Below, one piece after another: positions 40,634 to 49,496 of a DNA stretch of 64,000 bases. How positions within the stretch are numbered: position 1 is the first letter of the stretch; each line of letters starts with the position of its first letter. Both the position numbers and the translations under genes were made by a program. Location: assembly GCF_030064675.1 (NCBI RefSeq), contig NZ_CP116413.1, forward strand, positions 1,149,001 to 1,213,000, in the 5' to 3' direction. This DNA is from Crossiella sp. CA-258035 (lineage in GTDB: Bacteria; Actinomycetota; Actinomycetes; Mycobacteriales; Pseudonocardiaceae). The notes beneath the pieces were generated by a model. The model searched no databases. It was given only the letters and a program-made list of their open reading frames with translations, and was not told the DNA's origin.

Positions 40634-42316
40634 TCACGACGAAGGTTGTAGGCCTTCCGGGTTGTCTTCGGCGGCGAGCTCGTCCAGCGCCCTGGTGACC
40701 TCGGCCATCGGGTAGCCGGAGCGGAACGCGCGGGCGCCGGTTCCGCCGCGCTGCCAAGGCTTCGGGTCCCCCAGCGGCCGGTACTCCACGCCCGCCGCGT
40801 CCAATCTGGACAGCTGCGCGCGCACCCGCTCCGGCTCCTCCGGCCAGGTCGACGGCGCACCCGTCCAGGCCACCTCGGCCAGCGCGCACACGCGGGGGAA
40901 GGCGCGGTAGTCCAGCAGCCGGGCGTGCGGCAGGTACTCGCTCCACAGCTGCGCCTGCACGCCGATCACGTTGGCGTTCTCCGCCTCGGTGAACGTCGCG
41001 GGGCGCGGGTCCAGCGCGGCCACGTCGGCCAGCCGCACCGGGCCGCCGATGGCCAGCGGCTCCCTCGGGTCGTCGTCGCTGTAGTAGTCGAGGTAGGTGG
41101 GGAACACCGGGGTGCGCACCACCTGGAACCCGGCGGCCGCGGCCTTGCGGGCCACCTCGTCGCCGCGCCAGGCCATCACGACCGAGTCCGGCCGCAGCCC
41201 GCCGCTGCCGAAGGCCTCGTCCCAGAACACCGCGCGCACGCCCCGGCCGGCCAGCCGGTCGGCCAGCCGCCGCAGGAAGTCGCCGTGCAGCGCGGCCATG
41301 GTCGGCAGGCCACGGGACTCGCGGTAGGCCTGGATCTCCGGGTTGTCCTCCCACTGGCCGAGCGGGCACTCGTCGCCGCCGAGGTGCACGAACGGGCTGG
41401 GCAGCACCTCCAGCAGCTCGCCGAGCAGCTCGTCCACCACCTGCTCCACCGCGGGCAGCGGGGACAGCAGGTTCGGGAAGATGCCCCAGGTGGTCTGCAC
41501 CTCGTACTTGCCGCCGGGCACCGAGCCCAGTTCGGGCAGCGCGGCCAGCAGCGCGGAGGCGTGGCCGGGCACGTCCAGCTCGGGCACCACGGTGACCGCC
41601 CGCTCGTGGGCGTAGGCGCCGATCTCGGCCAGGTCGTCCCGGGTGTAGTAGCCGCCGTGCGGGGTGCCGTCGTGGCCGCTGTGCTCGGCGCCGTGGCCGA
41701 GCGCGGTGTGCGGCCGGTGGCTGGCCAGCTCGGTCAGCTGGGGGTAGCGGGCGCTCTCGATCCGCCAGCCCTGGTCGTCGGCCAGGTGCAGGTGCAGCCG
41801 GTTCAGCTTGTGCATGGCCAGCAGGTCGATCATCCGCAGCACCTCCCGCTTGGGCAGGAAGTGCCGGGACACGTCGAGCATCACCCCGCGCCAGTCGGTG
41901 GCTGGGGCGTCGGTGACCTCGCAGCAGGCCAGCTCCCACACCGTGCCCCTGGCTGCGGCGGCCCGCCAGGCCACCTCCGGCAGCAGCTGGCGCAGGGTGG
42001 ACACGGCGTAGGTCGCGCCCGCGGTGGAACCGGCCACGATGTCCAGCCGGTCCGGCCGGACCAGCAGCTGGTAGCCCTCCGGGCCGTGCGCGGCCGGGTC
42101 GAGGGTCACAACCAGCGACCCCGGCTCGGGCGTGCCGCGCTGGGGCAGGGGCAGGCGCAGGAAGGACAGCGCGCGGCGCACCAGGTCGGTGCTGCCGTCA
42201 GCGCCGGGACCAGCGACGATGCTGGTGCGCTCGGTGAAGGTGAAGGTGCCGGTGAGCCCACGCGCGCTCCGGGGGCGGGGCAACAGGGTGGCGAGTCGAT
42301 CGGTCACAGGACACAT
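40634..42316 (-). CDS. Beta-N-acetylhexosaminidase (GH20)
   Basis: 560 residues. Catalytic TIM barrel: WRGVMLDVSRHFLPKREVLRMIDLLAMHKLNRLHLHLADDQ-type opening (split here by text limits), VPELDVPGHASALLAALPEL and the signature FVHLGGDECP with the catalytic Asp-Glu pair, then MAWRGDEVARKAAAAGFQVV and a Trp-rich QAQLWSEYLPHARLLDYRAFPRVCALAEVAW. An N-terminal GH20b alpha/beta domain (residues 10-140) precedes it. Releases terminal GlcNAc/GalNAc from chito-oligosaccharides or muropeptides. No signal peptide, so intracellular. ATG at 42316 with GGTGAAG just upstream; no clear DasR site. Confidence 0.94.
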   Translation of the reverse strand: MCPVTDRLATLLPRPRSARGLTGTFTFTERTSIVAGPGADGSTDLVRRALSFLRLPLPQRGTPEPGSLVVTLDPAAHGPEGYQLLVRPDRLDIVAGSTAGATYAVSTLRQLLPEVAWRAAAARGTVWELACCEVTDAPATDWRGVMLDVSRHFLPKREVLRMIDLLAMHKLNRLHLHLADDQGWRIESARYPQLTELASHRPHTALGHGAEHSGHDGTPHGGYYTRDDLAEIGAYAHERAVTVVPELDVPGHASALLAALPELGSVPGGKYEVQTTWGIFPNLLSPLPAVEQVVDELLGELLEVLPSPFVHLGGDECPLGQWEDNPEIQAYRESRGLPTMAALHGDFLRRLADRLAGRGVRAVFWDEAFGSGGLRPDSVVMAWRGDEVARKAAAAGFQVVRTPVFPTYLDYYSDDDPREPLAIGGPVRLADVAALDPRPATFTEAENANVIGVQAQLWSEYLPHARLLDYRAFPRVCALAEVAWTGAPSTWPEEPERVRAQLSRLDAAGVEYRPLGDPKPWQRGGTGARAFRSGYPMAEVTRALDELAAEDNPEGLQPSS

Positions 42317-42411
42317 ACTTCACCAATTTCGGGGACACGAACCGCTCCAATCGGTGAACCGACAGGTTGTCGCGTTGTGCCGCCGGGCGGCGCGCACCCA
42401 GGGTGTGGCAC

Positions 42412-43719
42412 ATGGCGAGCCTGCTCGACTGGTCCCTGATCGACGGGGCGGTCCCGGCCGTGCTCACCTTCGCCGGTGGCGCCGCCTTCGCCGTGCTGCT
42501 GGCCGATGGCCGCCGGGTGTGGTGGCGGCGGATCGTGCCGCTGGCGCTGCTCGGCATGGTGCTGCTCGGCCTGCTGGTCGAGCTGGTGGTCAACCAGCTG
42601 TGGCGGCCGTTCGCGGACCGGCTGCCGACCAACGTGACGCTGTGGATCACCGTGCTCGCCGGTGGCCTGGTGCTCGGCGTGTTCCGCGCGCTGCCGCTGC
42701 GCTGGCCGGCCAGGGTCGGCATCGCGCTGGCGGTGGTGGTGCTCGCGGTGTGTGGGGCGGCCGATGTGAACCGGTTCTTCGGCCAGTTCCCGACCGTCGG
42801 GGCGGCGCTGGGCGGCGGGCAGGGCAGGACCGCTGACCTGTCCGAGGCGGCCAAACCCGCCGCGAGCACCGTGGTGGTGCCGCCGGGCAAGGCGCTCAGC
42901 GAGGTGTGGCGACCCCCGGGCGACCTGCCGACGCAGGGCACGGTCTCGGAGGTGACCATCCCGTCCTCGGCCGGGTTCGGCGCCCGCACCGGCCGGGTCT
43001 ACCTGCCCCCGGCCTACCAGGCCAGCCCGCGGCCCAAGCTGCCGGTGCTGGTGCTGCTGGCCGGGCAGCCCGGTTCCCCCACCGACTGGTTGGTCGGCGG
43101 CCAGCTGAGCACGACCATGGACAACTACGCCGCGGAGAACAAGGGCCTCGCGCCGGTGGTGGTGCTGCCGGACCACCTGGGCAGCGAGCTGGCCAACCCG
43201 CTGTGCCTGGACTCCAAGCTGGGCAACGCCGAGACCTACCTGGCCAAGGACGTGCCGAACTGGGTCCGGCAGAACCTCCAGGTGGAGACCGAGCCGCAGG
43301 CCTGGACCATCGGCGGGCTCTCCCAGGGCGGCACCTGCGCGCTGCAGCTGGCGGTGCGCGCGCCCGAGGTCTACCGCAACTTCATCGACATCTCCGGGCA
43401 GCGCGAGCCCTCGCTGGGCAACCGCAAGGACACCGTGAACGCGGCCTTCGGCGGGGACGAGGCGGCGTTCAAGAAGGTCAACCCGCTGGACATCCTGGCC
43501 ACCGCGAAGTTCCCGAAGACCGCGGGCCTGATCGCTTCCGGCAACAAGGACGGCGAGTTCCGGCCGCAGCAGCAGGAGGTGCTCAAGGCCTGCCGCCGGG
43601 CCGGCCTGCAGGTGGACTGGCTGGAACTGCCCGGCGCGCACAACTGGGTGGTGTGGCGGCCCGCGCTGGCGCAGTCCCTGCCGTGGCTGGCCCAGCACAC
43701 CGGACTGACCCCGCGATGA
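42412..43719 (+). CDS. Membrane-anchored esterase-D-type alpha/beta hydrolase
   Basis: 435 residues. Four N-terminal membrane helices (roughly residues 12-130) are followed by an extracytoplasmic esterase-D/mycolyltransferase-like domain: VSEVTIPSSAGFGARTGRVYLPPAY, LPVLVLLAGQPGSPTDW, nucleophile in IGGLSQGGTCALQL (GLSQGG), and His in ELPGAHNWVVW. The same architecture occurs in corynebacterial and other actinobacterial envelope esterases. A twelve-base gap separates it from the MprF-like gene, indicating one operon for envelope modification. ATG at 42412; a GTG three codons upstream is an alternative. Confidence 0.87.
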   Translation: MASLLDWSLIDGAVPAVLTFAGGAAFAVLLADGRRVWWRRIVPLALLGMVLLGLLVELVVNQLWRPFADRLPTNVTLWITVLAGGLVLGVFRALPLRWPARVGIALAVVVLAVCGAADVNRFFGQFPTVGAALGGGQGRTADLSEAAKPAASTVVVPPGKALSEVWRPPGDLPTQGTVSEVTIPSSAGFGARTGRVYLPPAYQASPRPKLPVLVLLAGQPGSPTDWLVGGQLSTTMDNYAAENKGLAPVVVLPDHLGSELANPLCLDSKLGNAETYLAKDVPNWVRQNLQVETEPQAWTIGGLSQGGTCALQLAVRAPEVYRNFIDISGQREPSLGNRKDTVNAAFGGDEAAFKKVNPLDILATAKFPKTAGLIASGNKDGEFRPQQQEVLKACRRAGLQVDWLELPGAHNWVVWRPALAQSLPWLAQHTGLTPR

Positions 43720-43731
43720 TCGGAGCCACAA

Positions 43732-46296
43732 GTGTCCACTGAGGACAGTCACGCGGATGGTCCGCCCGCGCCGCGCCGGGGAGCCCCGGTCCGGCTGGCG
43801 CACCAGGGCATGGCCGCGCTGCGCGGACTGCTCGGGCTGCTCGCGCACGCGCCGCTGACCCTGGTGTTCCTGCTCGCGCTGTGGACGGTGGGCGCGCTGA
43901 CCGGCAGCTTGCTGGACGGGCCGCCGGAGGAGCTGCTCCGGCAGGTCGGCATCGGCACCGGCTCGCTGGCCCACGGTCACTGGTGGGCGCCGGTGAGCAG
44001 CGCGCTGTGGTGCCTGGACCTGACCGGCTACCTGGCCAGTTCGGTGCTGCTGCTGGGTTTCGGCGCGGCGGGGGAGCGGCTGCTGGGCCCGGGGCGGACC
44101 GCGGTGCTGTTCCTGGCCGCGCAGGTCGGCGGCACCCTGCTGGGCATCGGGGTGGTCAAGCTCGGCTCGTTGGCCGGCTGGCTGTGGCTGAACTTCCTGG
44201 ACGATCCGGCCGAGCTGGCGCTGAGCCCGTCCACCGGCGCGGTCGGGCTGGGACTGGCGCTGAGCTCGCGGCTGCCCGCGTTGTGGCGCAGGCGGTTGCG
44301 GCTGGTGCTGATCGTCGCGCTGGTGACGCTGGCGCTGTTCTCCGGCTACGCCCAGGACGTGGTGCGGCTGTGCGGCGGGCTGGTCGGCCTGCTCGCCGGG
44401 GTGGCCGTGTTCGGGCGGGTCGGCAAGACGCTGGGCGCGCCGTCCCGGTCCGAGACCAGGGTGCTGGTCGCGCTGCTGCTCGCGGCCTGCGCGCTGGGGC
44501 CGGTGTTCATGCTGCTCAACCCCTACAGCGCCGGGCCGCTGGTGGCGCTGGGCGATGTGCTGACCGCGCCCACCCCCAGCGCCGAGGAGGTGGCGGCGGT
44601 CTGCGCGGACCCGGAGCTGGCCGCGCAGTGCCGGGAGCACCGGGCCAGGGCGAGTTTCGACGGGCTGCCCAGCGCGGTCCTCTCCGTGCTGCCCGCGCTG
44701 TTCCTGCTGGTGCTGGCCGAGGGGCTGCGGCGGGGGCGGGTGCTGGCCTGGTGGTCGGCCACCGTGGCCAACCTGGCGCTGCTGGTCTGGTTCGTGCAGT
44801 CGGTGGTGGACCTCGCGCTGACCCCGGCCGAGGACATCGTCGGGCTGGCCCCGCACACCAAGGCGCAGCTGGTGTTCGACTCCTCGATGCCGCTGCTGCT
44901 GTCGGTGGCCATGCTGGCCGGGCTGGTCATCACCCGCAGGCAGTTCACCGTGACCGGGCCGCGCCGGTCCCGGCGGAGGCTGCTGGCCTTCGTGCTGACC
45001 GCGTTCCTGTCCCTCGGCGCGCTGTACGTGCTCGGCGGGTACCTGTGGCGGGACCAGTTCGACCCCCGGCCCAGCTTCGGCGAGCTGCTGGCGGACGCGC
45101 CCTCGCGGTTCCTGCCGCCGGGCTACCTCGACCTGTTCCCGGTGCGGTTCATCGCCACCGGCGGCGCGGCCGAGGTGCTGTGCGAGTACCTGGGCGTGGT
45201 GTTCTGGCTGCTGGTGCTCGGCGGGTTCCTGGTCACCTTCTGGCGGGCCGCGCCGCCGACCGACGCGACCGCGGCCGCCCGCGCCCGCGAGCTGGCGGAG
45301 AAGTTCGGCGGCTCCTCGCTGGCGCACATGACCACCTGGCCCGGCAACAACTACTGGTTCACCCAGGACGAGCGGGCCGCGGTGGCCTACCGGGTGGTCG
45401 CCACCATCGCGATCACCACCGGCGACCCGGTCGGCGAGCCGGCCGCGCGGACCGAGGCGGTGCGCGGGTTCGCCGACTTCTGCGCCCGCAACGGCTGGAC
45501 GCCCTGCTTCTACAGCGTCACCGAGCAGGTCAGGCAGGCCACCGCCGAGTTCGGCTGGAGCGCGGTGCAGGTGGCCGAGGACACCCTGGTGCCGCTGCCC
45601 GAGCTGGCCTTCACCGGCAAGAAGTGGCAGGACGTGCGCACCGCGCTGAACAAGGCGGGCAAGGCCGGGATCACCGCGGAGTGGTGGAGCTACGCCAAGG
45701 CGCCGCTGGCCATCACCGACCAGGTGCGCTCGATCTCCGAGGAGTGGGTGGCGGACAAGGGCCTGCCGGAGATGGGCTTCACCCTGGGCGGCCTGGACGA
45801 GCTCAACGACCCGGAGGTGCGCTGCCTGGTCGCGGTGGACGCGGACCGGACCGTGCACGGCATCACCAGCTGGCTGCCGGTGCACCGGGACGGGCAGGTG
45901 GTGGGCTGGACGCTGGACTTCATGCGGCGGCGGGCCACCGGCTTCCGCGGCGTGATGGAGTTCCTGATCGCCTCGGCCGCGCTGAGCTTCAAGGAGGAGG
46001 GCGCGGAGTTCCTCAGCCTCTCCGGCGCCCCGCTGGCCAGGCTGGACCGCGGGCAGCAGCCCGGCGCGCTGCAACGGCTGCTGGACTTCACCGGGCGGGC
46101 GCTGGAGCCGGTGTACGGGTTCCGCTCGCTGTTCGCGTTCAAGGCCAAGTTCCAGCCGACCTACCAGCCGCTCTACCTGGCCTACCCGGATCCGGCCGCC
46201 CTGCCGCGCATCGCGAACGCGATCAGCCGGGCATATCTGCCGAATATGGGGCCCCGGCAGGGTCTACGCCTGGTGCGAAGGGTGCTCAGCCGTTAG
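43732..46296 (+). CDS. MprF-like aminoacyl-phosphatidylglycerol synthase with rhomboid-like N terminus
   Basis: 854 residues. The C-terminal DUF2156 domain (about 530-850) is that of lysyl/alanyl-PG synthases: FTQDERAAVAYRVVATIAITTGDPVGE, FYSVTEQVRQATAEFGWSAVQVAED, GKKWQDVRTALNKAGKAGI and YGFRSLFAFKAKFQPTYQPLYLAY. The N-terminal membrane part is not the usual flippase: the first seven helices read like a rhomboid (HGHWWAPVSSALWCLD, GFGAAGERLLGP, SPSTGAVGLGLAL) but lack the GxSG serine and the catalytic His, so it is a pseudo-rhomboid. Four or five further helices connect it to the synthase. Predicted to aminoacylate membrane lipid, lowering negative charge and antimicrobial-peptide sensitivity. 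GTG start. Confidence 0.9.
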   Translation: MSTEDSHADGPPAPRRGAPVRLAHQGMAALRGLLGLLAHAPLTLVFLLALWTVGALTGSLLDGPPEELLRQVGIGTGSLAHGHWWAPVSSALWCLDLTGYLASSVLLLGFGAAGERLLGPGRTAVLFLAAQVGGTLLGIGVVKLGSLAGWLWLNFLDDPAELALSPSTGAVGLGLALSSRLPALWRRRLRLVLIVALVTLALFSGYAQDVVRLCGGLVGLLAGVAVFGRVGKTLGAPSRSETRVLVALLLAACALGPVFMLLNPYSAGPLVALGDVLTAPTPSAEEVAAVCADPELAAQCREHRARASFDGLPSAVLSVLPALFLLVLAEGLRRGRVLAWWSATVANLALLVWFVQSVVDLALTPAEDIVGLAPHTKAQLVFDSSMPLLLSVAMLAGLVITRRQFTVTGPRRSRRRLLAFVLTAFLSLGALYVLGGYLWRDQFDPRPSFGELLADAPSRFLPPGYLDLFPVRFIATGGAAEVLCEYLGVVFWLLVLGGFLVTFWRAAPPTDATAAARARELAEKFGGSSLAHMTTWPGNNYWFTQDERAAVAYRVVATIAITTGDPVGEPAARTEAVRGFADFCARNGWTPCFYSVTEQVRQATAEFGWSAVQVAEDTLVPLPELAFTGKKWQDVRTALNKAGKAGITAEWWSYAKAPLAITDQVRSISEEWVADKGLPEMGFTLGGLDELNDPEVRCLVAVDADRTVHGITSWLPVHRDGQVVGWTLDFMRRRATGFRGVMEFLIASAALSFKEEGAEFLSLSGAPLARLDRGQQPGALQRLLDFTGRALEPVYGFRSLFAFKAKFQPTYQPLYLAYPDPAALPRIANAISRAYLPNMGPRQGLRLVRRVLSR

Positions 46297-46305
46297 TTTG
46301 CCCGG

Positions 46306-48156
46306 GTGACGAACCCGGCGAAAGGCGGCGACGTGCGATCCCTACGACCCTTGCGCGCGGCGGTGGTGCTGTGCGCCACCGCGGCGGTGACCCTGACCAG
46401 CGTGCCGGTCGCACTGGCCGCTGATGCTGGTCAGAGCGGCAAGCAGCCGACGCAGACCGGGTACGGCGGCGCGGTGTCCACGGTTGACGAGGACGCCAGC
46501 AAGGCCGGGATCGAGGTGTTGCGCCGGGGTGGCAACGCGGTCGACGCGGCGGTGGCCGCGGCCGCGGCGCTGGGCGTGACCGAACCGTTCTCCGCCGGGA
46601 TCGGCGGCGGCGGGTTCTTCGTCTACTACGAGGCGCGCACCGGGAAGGTGCACACCATCGACGGCCGGGAGACCGCGCCCAAGGCGATGAAGAAGGACTC
46701 CTTCGTCGAGAACGGCAAGGCCATCCCGTTCGAGGAGGCGGTCACCTCCGGGCTGTCCGTCGGCGTGCCCGGCACCCCGCTGACCTGGCAGCGCGCCCTG
46801 GACAAGTGGGGGCGCAAGAGCCTGGCCGAGACGCTGCGCCCGGCGATCAGGCTGGCCCGCGACGGGTTCACCGTGGACAAGGAGTACCGGGACCACACCT
46901 GGCAGAACGAGGACCGCTTCCGGGCCATCGCGCCGACCGCCAAGCTGTTCCTGCCCGGCGGCAAGCTGCCCGAGGTGGGCAGCACCTTCCGCAACCCGGA
47001 GCTGGCCGAGACCTACCGGGGCCTGGCGGACAAGGGACTGGACTGGCTCTACCGCGGTGAGCTGGGCCGGGAGATCGTGCACACGGTGAACCAGCCGCCG
47101 GTGGCCGATGGCGCCACCATCAAGGTGCGGCCGGGCCTGATGGTGACCGAGGACCTGGCGCGCTACCGGGCCGAGGACCGCGCGCCGACGAAGATCGGCT
47201 ACCGCGGGCTGGACGTCTACGGCATGGCCCCGCCCTCCTCCGGCGGTTCCACGGTCGGCGAGGCGCTCAACATCATGGAGCGGTTCCCGTTGTCCCGCAA
47301 GGACGTCAACGGGGCCACGCACACCTACCTGGAGGCCAGCAGGCTGGCCTACGCGGACCGGAACAAGTGGCTCGGCGATCCGTCCTTTGTGGACGTTCCG
47401 CTGAAACCGCTGCTGTCGGACGCCTTCGCCAAGGACCGGGCCTGCCTGATCGATGCGAAGAAGGCCATGCCGCACCCGGCCCCGGCGGGCGATCCGCTCA
47501 AGCCCGGCGGCTGCAAGACCGCCGCGCCCGGCCCCGACCGCTACGAGGGCACCTCCACCACGCACCTGACCACGGCCGACGCCTGGGGCAACGTGGTGGC
47601 CTACACGCTGACCATCGAGCAGACCGGCGGCAGCGCGATCACCGTGCCGCACCGGGGTTTCCTGCTCAACAACGAGCTGACCGACTTCGACTTCGCGCCC
47701 CCGGCCGCCGGGCAGCCGTGGCCGGCGAACGCGCCCGACGGTGGCAAGCGACCGCGCAGCAGCATGTCGCCGACCATCGTGCTCAAGCACGGCAAACCGT
47801 TGCTGGCCCTGGGTTCCCCCGGCGGCTCGACCATCATCACCACCGTGCTGCAGACCCTGGTCAACCGGCTGGACCTGGGCATGACGCTGCCGCAGGCGGT
47901 GGCCGCGCCCCGGCTCTCCCAGCGCAACCGGGCCAAGACCGAGGCCGAGCCAGCCTTCTTCAACTCGCCCAAGCGGGCCGAGCTGGAGGCCTACGGGCAC
48001 CAGTTCGAGCTGCCGTCCACCACCTTCACCCCGAACCCGGAGATCGGCACCGTGGCCGCGCTGGAGTTCCTGGGCTGGGGCCGGATCCAGGCGGTGGCCG
48101 AACCCGTCCGCCGCGGCGGCGGCAGCGCGAAGGTCGTCTTCCCAGTCGGCCGCTGA
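46306..48156 (+). CDS. ggt: Gamma-glutamyltransferase
   Basis: 616 residues, secreted (signal LRAAVVLCATAAVTLTSVPVALAAD). Ntn-hydrolase: GGNAVDAAVAAAAALGVTEPFSAGIGG-type opening, the self-cleavage site in GTSTTHLTTAD with the catalytic Thr at the start of the small subunit, NNELTDFDFAP and the oxyanion SSMSPTI motif with GSPGGSTIITTVLQTL. Transfers gamma-glutamyl groups from glutathione-like donors. Mycothiol producers lack glutathione, so poly-gamma-glutamyl or foreign peptides are likelier substrates. GTG start ten bases after the MprF-like stop; may be the last gene of that operon. Confidence 0.95.
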   Translation: MTNPAKGGDVRSLRPLRAAVVLCATAAVTLTSVPVALAADAGQSGKQPTQTGYGGAVSTVDEDASKAGIEVLRRGGNAVDAAVAAAAALGVTEPFSAGIGGGGFFVYYEARTGKVHTIDGRETAPKAMKKDSFVENGKAIPFEEAVTSGLSVGVPGTPLTWQRALDKWGRKSLAETLRPAIRLARDGFTVDKEYRDHTWQNEDRFRAIAPTAKLFLPGGKLPEVGSTFRNPELAETYRGLADKGLDWLYRGELGREIVHTVNQPPVADGATIKVRPGLMVTEDLARYRAEDRAPTKIGYRGLDVYGMAPPSSGGSTVGEALNIMERFPLSRKDVNGATHTYLEASRLAYADRNKWLGDPSFVDVPLKPLLSDAFAKDRACLIDAKKAMPHPAPAGDPLKPGGCKTAAPGPDRYEGTSTTHLTTADAWGNVVAYTLTIEQTGGSAITVPHRGFLLNNELTDFDFAPPAAGQPWPANAPDGGKRPRSSMSPTIVLKHGKPLLALGSPGGSTIITTVLQTLVNRLDLGMTLPQAVAAPRLSQRNRAKTEAEPAFFNSPKRAELEAYGHQFELPSTTFTPNPEIGTVAALEFLGWGRIQAVAEPVRRGGGSAKVVFPVGR

Positions 48157-48170
48157 CCCGATCACCCCGA

Positions 48171-48313
48171 GTGTTGGCCGAAGTCGTACGCGGTGTTGGC
48201 CGTTGTCGTACCGCAGGTTGGCCGGGCGGAGTGTGGCTTCGGCCAACACGGCTGCGACAACGGCCAACACGGCTGCGATGACGGCCAAGACTGCGTACGA
48301 CAACGGCCAACAC
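48171..48313. repeat. Inverted GTGTTGGCCG repeat array 1
   Basis: Forward copies of GTGTTGGCCG (48171, 48193, partial near 48216) are followed by reverse copies CGGCCAACAC (48240, 48261, 48304). Matched arms: GTGTTGGCCGAAG / CTTCGGCCAACAC (48171-48183, 48237-48249) and a 19-bp pair GTGTTGGCCGTTGTCGTAC / GTACGACAACGGCCAACAC (48193-48211, 48295-48313). It fills the gap between ggt and the next gene. Same family as 62112-62265. Confidence 0.9.
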
Positions 48314-48332
48314 GATGGTTAGGGTCGGGGGT

Positions 48333-48932
48333 ATGGGCTTTTTCGACGATGAGCCGGATGTTGGTCCTGGGCCCGCGGCCGAGCTGCCCCGTCCCGCGCG
48401 GGCGGTGTGGCTCGGCCCGCCGGAGGACGTGCCAGGGGTGCTGGTGCCGCTGGATTCGGTGGTGACCAGGACGGCGAACGCGGTGGTGTTCCTGGTCGGT
48501 GCGCGGGCTTACCCGAACGGGTGCCAGGTCGAGGTGCGGGTGGCGGCGCGGCGGGACGGGCTGGCTGAGGACGCCTGGTGGGAGCTGCACGACGGGTTGT
48601 TCGGCGCGCACCGGCGGCGCTGGAACCGGGATCCGTCCACCGAGTCGGCCCCGCACTTCAGCGTGCGGCTGGCCGACGGGACCGAGGTCGCCGCGGTCGG
48701 GTCGGCCCCGGAGGACCAGCCCGCGGGGCCGTTGCTGGTGTGCAGCCCGGACGGTGGCACCGCGGACAGCGGCACGGTGGACTCGCACTTCCAGCTGTGG
48801 CTGCACCCGTTGCCGGACACCGAGTTCGAGCTGCGGGTGGAGTGGGCGAGCGCCGGGGTCAACACCACCGCCAAGGTCGACGGGGCGGCCATCGCCGGGG
48901 CGGCGGAGCGGGCTCAGCCCTACTGGCCCTGA
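48333..48932 (+). CDS. Conserved-looking hypothetical protein
   Basis: 199 residues, all-beta in character. ARAVWLGPPEDVPGVLVPLDSVV, TANAVVFLVGARAYPNGCQVEVRVAARR, PHFSVRLADGTEVAAVG and SHFQLWLHPLPDTEFELRVEWASAGV suggest an immunoglobulin- or C2-like sandwich. No family named. Starts MGFFDDEPD at 48333 after GGTCGGGGG; the upstream ATG at 48315 adds six residues. Its end overlaps the convergent membrane-protein remnant by a few bases. Confidence 0.7.
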   Translation: MGFFDDEPDVGPGPAAELPRPARAVWLGPPEDVPGVLVPLDSVVTRTANAVVFLVGARAYPNGCQVEVRVAARRDGLAEDAWWELHDGLFGAHRRRWNRDPSTESAPHFSVRLADGTEVAAVGSAPEDQPAGPLLVCSPDGGTADSGTVDSHFQLWLHPLPDTEFELRVEWASAGVNTTAKVDGAAIAGAAERAQPYWP

Positions 48933-49158
48933 AAGTCCTCGGGATCGTCGTCCGGCAGCGTCCAGGCCAGCAGCACGGCTCCGGTCGCGCCCACCGCCGG
49001 GGAGCGCAGGTCCACCAGCAGGATCGCGACCAGCGCGAACGGGAACAGCGTGCACAGCACGGCCAGCCGCCGCCGGTGCCGCCTGGTGCGCCAGCCCGGC
49101 GGCTGAACTTCGCCGTCCGGCGGCGCTCGAACTCGGTGTACCGCTCGCGCAGGCTCAG
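48920..49158 (-). pseudogene. Frameshifted small membrane protein downstream of the XRE regulator
   Basis: One frame gives LSLRERYTEFERRR from a CTG overlapping the regulator stop; the next frame continues DGEVQPPGWRTRRHRRRL and then two membrane helices (LAVLCTLFPFALVAILLVDL, VGATGAVLLAWTL) and ends DDDPEDFQGQ. The two pieces join naturally if one base is restored in the G/C run near 49112. Small two-helix proteins in an operon with short XRE regulators are common next to ABC exporters. Either a real frameshift or a sequencing error. No ordinary start codon, another sign of damage. Confidence 0.5.
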
Positions 49159-49424
49159 GCCCCGCCCCCTCGATAGACCTGCTCGGACAGCGGGGTGAAC
49201 GGCTCGCGGCTGAACACCGCCTCCACCGGCAGCCCGAACACCTCGCAGATCCGGAAGGCCAGGTCCAGGCTCGGGTAGTGGTCGCCGCGCTCCAGGGCGC
49301 CGATGGTCTGCGGGTTGACCTCCACCGCTTCGGCCAGTGCGACCCGGGACAGGCCGCGTTCGGCGCGCAGCACCGGGAGCCGGTTGTAGATCGGCAGGTC
49401 CTTGCCCCGTCGCACTGGGCTCAC
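49155..49424 (-). CDS. Short XRE-type helix-turn-helix regulator
   Basis: 89 residues. The XRE domain fills almost the whole protein (YNRLPVLRAERGLSRVALAEAVEVNPQTIGALERGDHYPSLDLAFRICEVFGLPVEAVF). These YgzD/HTH_3-type mini-regulators commonly neighbour ABC exporters and repress them. The GTG at 49424 is chosen over upstream codons because the extra N-terminal residues fall in the divergent promoter. Probably regulates the ABC genes through the palindrome at 49450-49461. Confidence 0.88.
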   Translation of the reverse strand: MSPVRRGKDLPIYNRLPVLRAERGLSRVALAEAVEVNPQTIGALERGDHYPSLDLAFRICEVFGLPVEAVFSREPFTPLSEQVYRGGGA

Positions 49425-49449
49425 GGGACTAAGTTTGGCACAACCAGCT

Positions 49450-49490
49450 AGTTGGACAACTTGACAGTTTGTTGGGTTTTTACAACACTT
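49450..49490 (+). promoter_or_regulatory. Divergent promoter and probable XRE operator before the ABC genes
   Basis: AGTTG-GA-CAACT (49450-49461) is a perfect palindrome overlapping TTGACA (49461-49466). AACACT 18 bases further serves as a -10, putting the transcript start close to the ATG at 49497 (leaderless or nearly so). The palindrome would let the short XRE protein block RNA polymerase. Confidence 0.5.
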
Positions 49491-49496
49491 TGCCAC

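Noticed and set aside
40593-40640. Zur box before the His-rich gene
   Set aside because: The stretch is G+C-rich and lacks the A+T palindrome of actinobacterial Zur sites.
42304-46074. 1256-codon open frame antisense to GH20, esterase and MprF-like genes
   Set aside because: Gln/Arg/His-rich low-complexity translation, a by-product of G+C-rich third positions in the plus-strand genes; no domain.
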